Below, one piece after another: positions 61,916-64,000 of a stretch of 64,000 bases of DNA. How positions within the stretch are numbered: the first letter of the stretch is position 1; the number at the start of each line of letters is the position of its first letter. Both the position numbers and the translations under genes were made by a program. The stretch lies in the NCBI RefSeq assembly GCF_023716665.1, contig NZ_CP071860.1, positions 744,001 through 808,000 of the forward strand. Direction: 5' to 3'. Origin of the DNA: Vibrio sp. SCSIO 43135. GTDB taxonomy: Bacteria; Pseudomonadota; Gammaproteobacteria; Enterobacterales; Vibrionaceae. A model generated the notes under the pieces. It worked only from the letters and a program-made list of their open reading frames with translations. It did no database searches and was not told the origin of the DNA.

Positions 61916-62398
61916 TTACTGAATGATGCTCATCGAAGAGGTATCTAGGATCTCTTGAATTGGCGCTGAACCGTCATAAAACCACACTTCCGCAAGAACA
62001 TATTGCTGGGCCTCTGACACGCAGAAATCCAAGCTTACGGTACCATTATCTAATGAGGATGAGCTGATTCGACTGTTGTAGTTAGGCGAATAACTACCGT
62101 CACCATTCTCGACGTATTCGCCATAGACTGAAACGTAAGCTCTTTCTGTGCTGTAAGCACTGATATCAACATCTAAGCTATGTCCCATTACTGGATTGAA
62201 GCTGAATCCATCCGCGATACTCAAATCCGACATCGATCTTAATGTCACGTCATCTTCTGTTGTGCTCGCATCAGCCGGAGTTGTGCTAGGCGAGCCCGAA
62301 TCAGCAGAGCCTGCCGATGAACCACCGCCATCTCCACCACCGCCACCACAGGCAGTAAGTAAACCAATCAGCGCAAAGTAGGGTAATTTAGTTTTCAT
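61916..62398 (-). CDS. Small lipoprotein with Gly-rich linker
   Basis: 160 residues from the ATG at 62398, which has AGGAG eight bases upstream; an earlier in-frame start would overlap the LruC gene. Lipobox LTAC (KTKLPYFALIGLLTAC), then GGGGGDGGGSS and an Asp/Ser/Thr-rich linker (about 30 residues), then a small beta-rich domain (DLSIADGFSFNPVMGHSLDVDIS). The Gly-rich tract directly after the lipobox is a common Vibrio and Shewanella surface-lipoprotein style. Five bases separate it from the LruC gene upstream: same operon. Confidence 0.75.
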   Translation of the reverse strand: MKTKLPYFALIGLLTACGGGGGDGGGSSAGSADSGSPSTTPADASTTEDDVTLRSMSDLSIADGFSFNPVMGHSLDVDISAYSTERAYVSVYGEYVENGDGSYSPNYNSRISSSSLDNGTVSLDFCVSEAQQYVLAEVWFYDGSAPIQEILDTSSMSIIQ

Positions 62399-62403
62399 GG
62401 TGA

Positions 62404-64000
62404 TTACTCCTGTGGTTGGTAATATTTGTTGTTCGTTGCTTTTTCTTCCAAGTACCAATCTTGTTTCTTGCTACCGGAAGACTCGGCATATTCTGCAAAC
62501 TCTGGATAGGCGTTGACCAAGTCCACTTTTTCGCGCGGCCATTTCCAATCGTGTGGAATTAGCAGTGCCCAAGGCAGATTATCGGATGTTTTAAAGTAAC
62601 GCCCTTGTGCTGCATCACTGCTATCTACTCCCAAACCATAAAGGTTTTGGTCGTCGAACTTCTCGGTTGGTGATTGATCGGCTAAGTGAATTTCCAATGT
62701 TCTGCCTGGGTGAAGTGGGAGTGATTCGCCATGGTAATATCCTGGTGTTGCGAAGATAAATGGGTCATACGGCATCGCCATTAATCCACTCGTGTCGGCA
62801 TCATCGTTAGTGGTGATATCAATTTCGAAAGACAGTGTTAGCCCATCTTGGCAGTGTTGCTGGGTACGGTAAAACTCACAACTTGAGCCAGTAAACTGCG
62901 ATAAGTCTTCAGAGATAATGAAGATGGCTTCATTCGAATCAGACTCTAATCCGCTATCAGCCAGCACAACCCCATTTTGAGACTGAGTCGTTAGGGTGGT
63001 GTCGATATCTGTACGATTCAAACCCGCGAGCCTTATCGCAAATCCATTACGATAATCTGCACCATAGGCTGACAAATATCCTTCAATGACACTTCTTGCT
63101 ACACGACCATCTTGGATTGTTTCTGTGACGCGGTAACGAATGACAACGTCATTCATATCGTAGTCGGCGGTGTGCGGCCAGTTATCTTCGAATGCAACTG
63201 TCGCGTATCCAGACTCACTTGGATAATGCCTAACAGCAGCACCGTCCTTGGTGATCAATAACTGGTGGTCTTCCACTTCACCTGTTTGAGCACCACCGAA
63301 GTAGTCGATACCTGTTTGGTCACTGAAACGGAAACGGCTCCAAGTTGAACCTTGAGTGGCATCATTCGGTACAGAGAGCGTTAAAGTGTTGGTTCCTGCT
63401 GTTAGTTGTTGGTCGGAGAATACTTTTTCGCCAGCATCTGCAAAGTCACCGTCTTTGTTCCAGTCAATCCAAGCAGAAAGGTAACCAGTTGTAGAGGCTT
63501 GTACCGCAACGAGCGCGTTCATGCCTGCTTCGATAGCCGTGACAAAACCCACACCATCTTCATCTTGTGAGCCAGCTTTGTTGTCATCTAACGGTGGCAA
63601 CAGGCCATCACCTTCGCCATCAGGGCTGACTAAACCAAGGTAAAACCCAGACCCGATACCGTGACGAGGGCCATTTGAACTTAGGCGTGTTAAGTAAGAG
63701 TCGGGCGCATCACCAAAGTCGATAGTTGAATCTTCATCGATTACAGGTGCATTCGCGCAGCGAGCTCCATCATTTTGACCAGATGCCGGGCCGTAGGCGA
63801 ATATCTGTGCGGCTATCGCTTCGTCGGTGATATTGTCCGGGTCGGATAGGTCAATACGGAAAATATGACCATCGGAATTACGGGAAATATAGTAATAGCC
63901 GTCTACATCAAAATAGCCAGCGCCAAATGTACCCGTCACACCGACGTTTCCAAGCAACGTCTCACCACCCACGTCGGTGTTAAACTCGTACAAATTACCT
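62404..64000 (-). CDS. LruC-domain surface protein (5' end beyond window)
   Basis: The frame is open to the right edge, so the N-terminus is missing; 532 residues are visible. The visible N-terminal part is DUF6923-like (YYYISRNSDGHIFRIDL). A GEVED-type domain follows (visible FRFSDQTGIDYFGGAQ, TGEVEDHQLL), with DFGDAPDSYLT earlier, which marks this class. The C-terminal half is the LruC/DUF4842 domain (FEDNWPHTADYDMNDVVIRYRV). Such large extracellular or surface proteins occur in Vibrio and Leptospira; function is unclear. Its 3' end is 5 bases before the lipoprotein start. Confidence 0.82.
   Translation of the reverse strand, partial: GNLYEFNTDVGGETLLGNVGVTGTFGAGYFDVDGYYYISRNSDGHIFRIDLSDPDNITDEAIAAQIFAYGPASGQNDGARCANAPVIDEDSTIDFGDAPDSYLTRLSSNGPRHGIGSGFYLGLVSPDGEGDGLLPPLDDNKAGSQDEDGVGFVTAIEAGMNALVAVQASTTGYLSAWIDWNKDGDFADAGEKVFSDQQLTAGTNTLTLSVPNDATQGSTWSRFRFSDQTGIDYFGGAQTGEVEDHQLLITKDGAAVRHYPSESGYATVAFEDNWPHTADYDMNDVVIRYRVTETIQDGRVARSVIEGYLSAYGADYRNGFAIRLAGLNRTDIDTTLTTQSQNGVVLADSGLESDSNEAIFIISEDLSQFTGSSCEFYRTQQHCQDGLTLSFEIDITTNDDADTSGLMAMPYDPFIFATPGYYHGESLPLHPGRTLEIHLADQSPTEKFDDQNLYGLGVDSSDAAQGRYFKTSDNLPWALLIPHDWKWPREKVDLVNAYPEFAEYAESSGSKKQDWYLEEKATNNKYYQPQE

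Noticed and set aside
1..64000. CRISPR array, integron, prophage, rRNA or tRNA genes
   Set aside because: No direct-repeat arrays, integrase, phage genes or RNA gene signatures were noticed in either strand.

Overview
This window looks like part of a Vibrio genome, most likely the smaller chromosome (chromosome II). The case rests on gene content: a CAI-1 quorum-sensing synthase/receptor pair (cqsA, cqsS), a volA-fadL lipid-uptake pair, a napFDABC operon ending in a TIGR02808-type small membrane protein and divergent from narQP, and a talB-type transaldolase/transketolase pair. As I recall, several of these lie on chromosome II in V. cholerae. No rRNA, tRNA, prophage, integron or CRISPR array was seen. 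The species was not determined.

Layout. 1-2.4 kb: the 3' part of a PAS-PAS-GGDEF protein, then galE. 2.4-9.7 kb: periplasmic nitrate reductase operon (minus strand) divergent from the nitrate two-component system narQ-narP. The shared intergenic region carries a NarP-like 7-2-7 palindrome and an FNR/CRP-like site. 9.7-14.5 kb: a DcuC-family carrier, an EAL protein, a class 3 lipase, an unrecognised protein and a DUF2164 protein. 14.7-20.2 kb: cytochrome b561 plus YceI, a LysR regulator, a CBS-domain protein with an unrecognised polytopic membrane protein, and a DUF1097 protein. 20.3-28.5 kb: an OLD-family (YbjD-like) nuclease, a cytosolic-looking 5'-nucleotidase-family protein and sbcDC.

28.7-36.9 kb is the most interesting block. 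cqsS and cqsA, which I recall as neighbours in V. cholerae, are separated here by a lipid module: volA (surface lysophospholipase) and fadL (outer-membrane fatty-acid channel). Divergent from volA is an overlapping gene pair encoding a ToxR-like membrane-bound winged-helix regulator and a small single-pass partner protein. The arrangement suggests a ToxRS/VtrAC-type membrane sensor controlling lipid capture. 37-46 kb: a TDT-family carrier, a 290-bp MITE-like element, clcA, a candidate structured RNA, a CobW-type GTPase, a YlqF/RbgA-type GTPase, a DUF3080 lipoprotein, and ppsA divergent from its regulator ppsR.

47-64 kb: an HBM-type chemoreceptor, arfB, a HAD phosphatase, a DsbA-like lipoprotein with a membrane-anchored FKBP, an OmpA-family lipoprotein, a small outer-membrane protein, a nucleoside-recognition-domain membrane protein divergent from an Lrp/AsnC regulator (perfect 10-bp inverted repeat between them), transketolase (three single-base frameshifts in this sequence) with transaldolase divergent from a SorC-family regulator (operator-like palindromes), a GH18 chitinase, sseA, a small membrane protein, and a lipoprotein plus LruC-type surface protein that runs off the right edge.

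Convergent gene pairs are commonly separated by clear bidirectional hairpin terminators. Start codons were moved inward where a ribosome-binding site or family alignment demanded it. Several genes appear to use TTG starts (narQ, narP, volA and the unrecognised gene ending at 13406).
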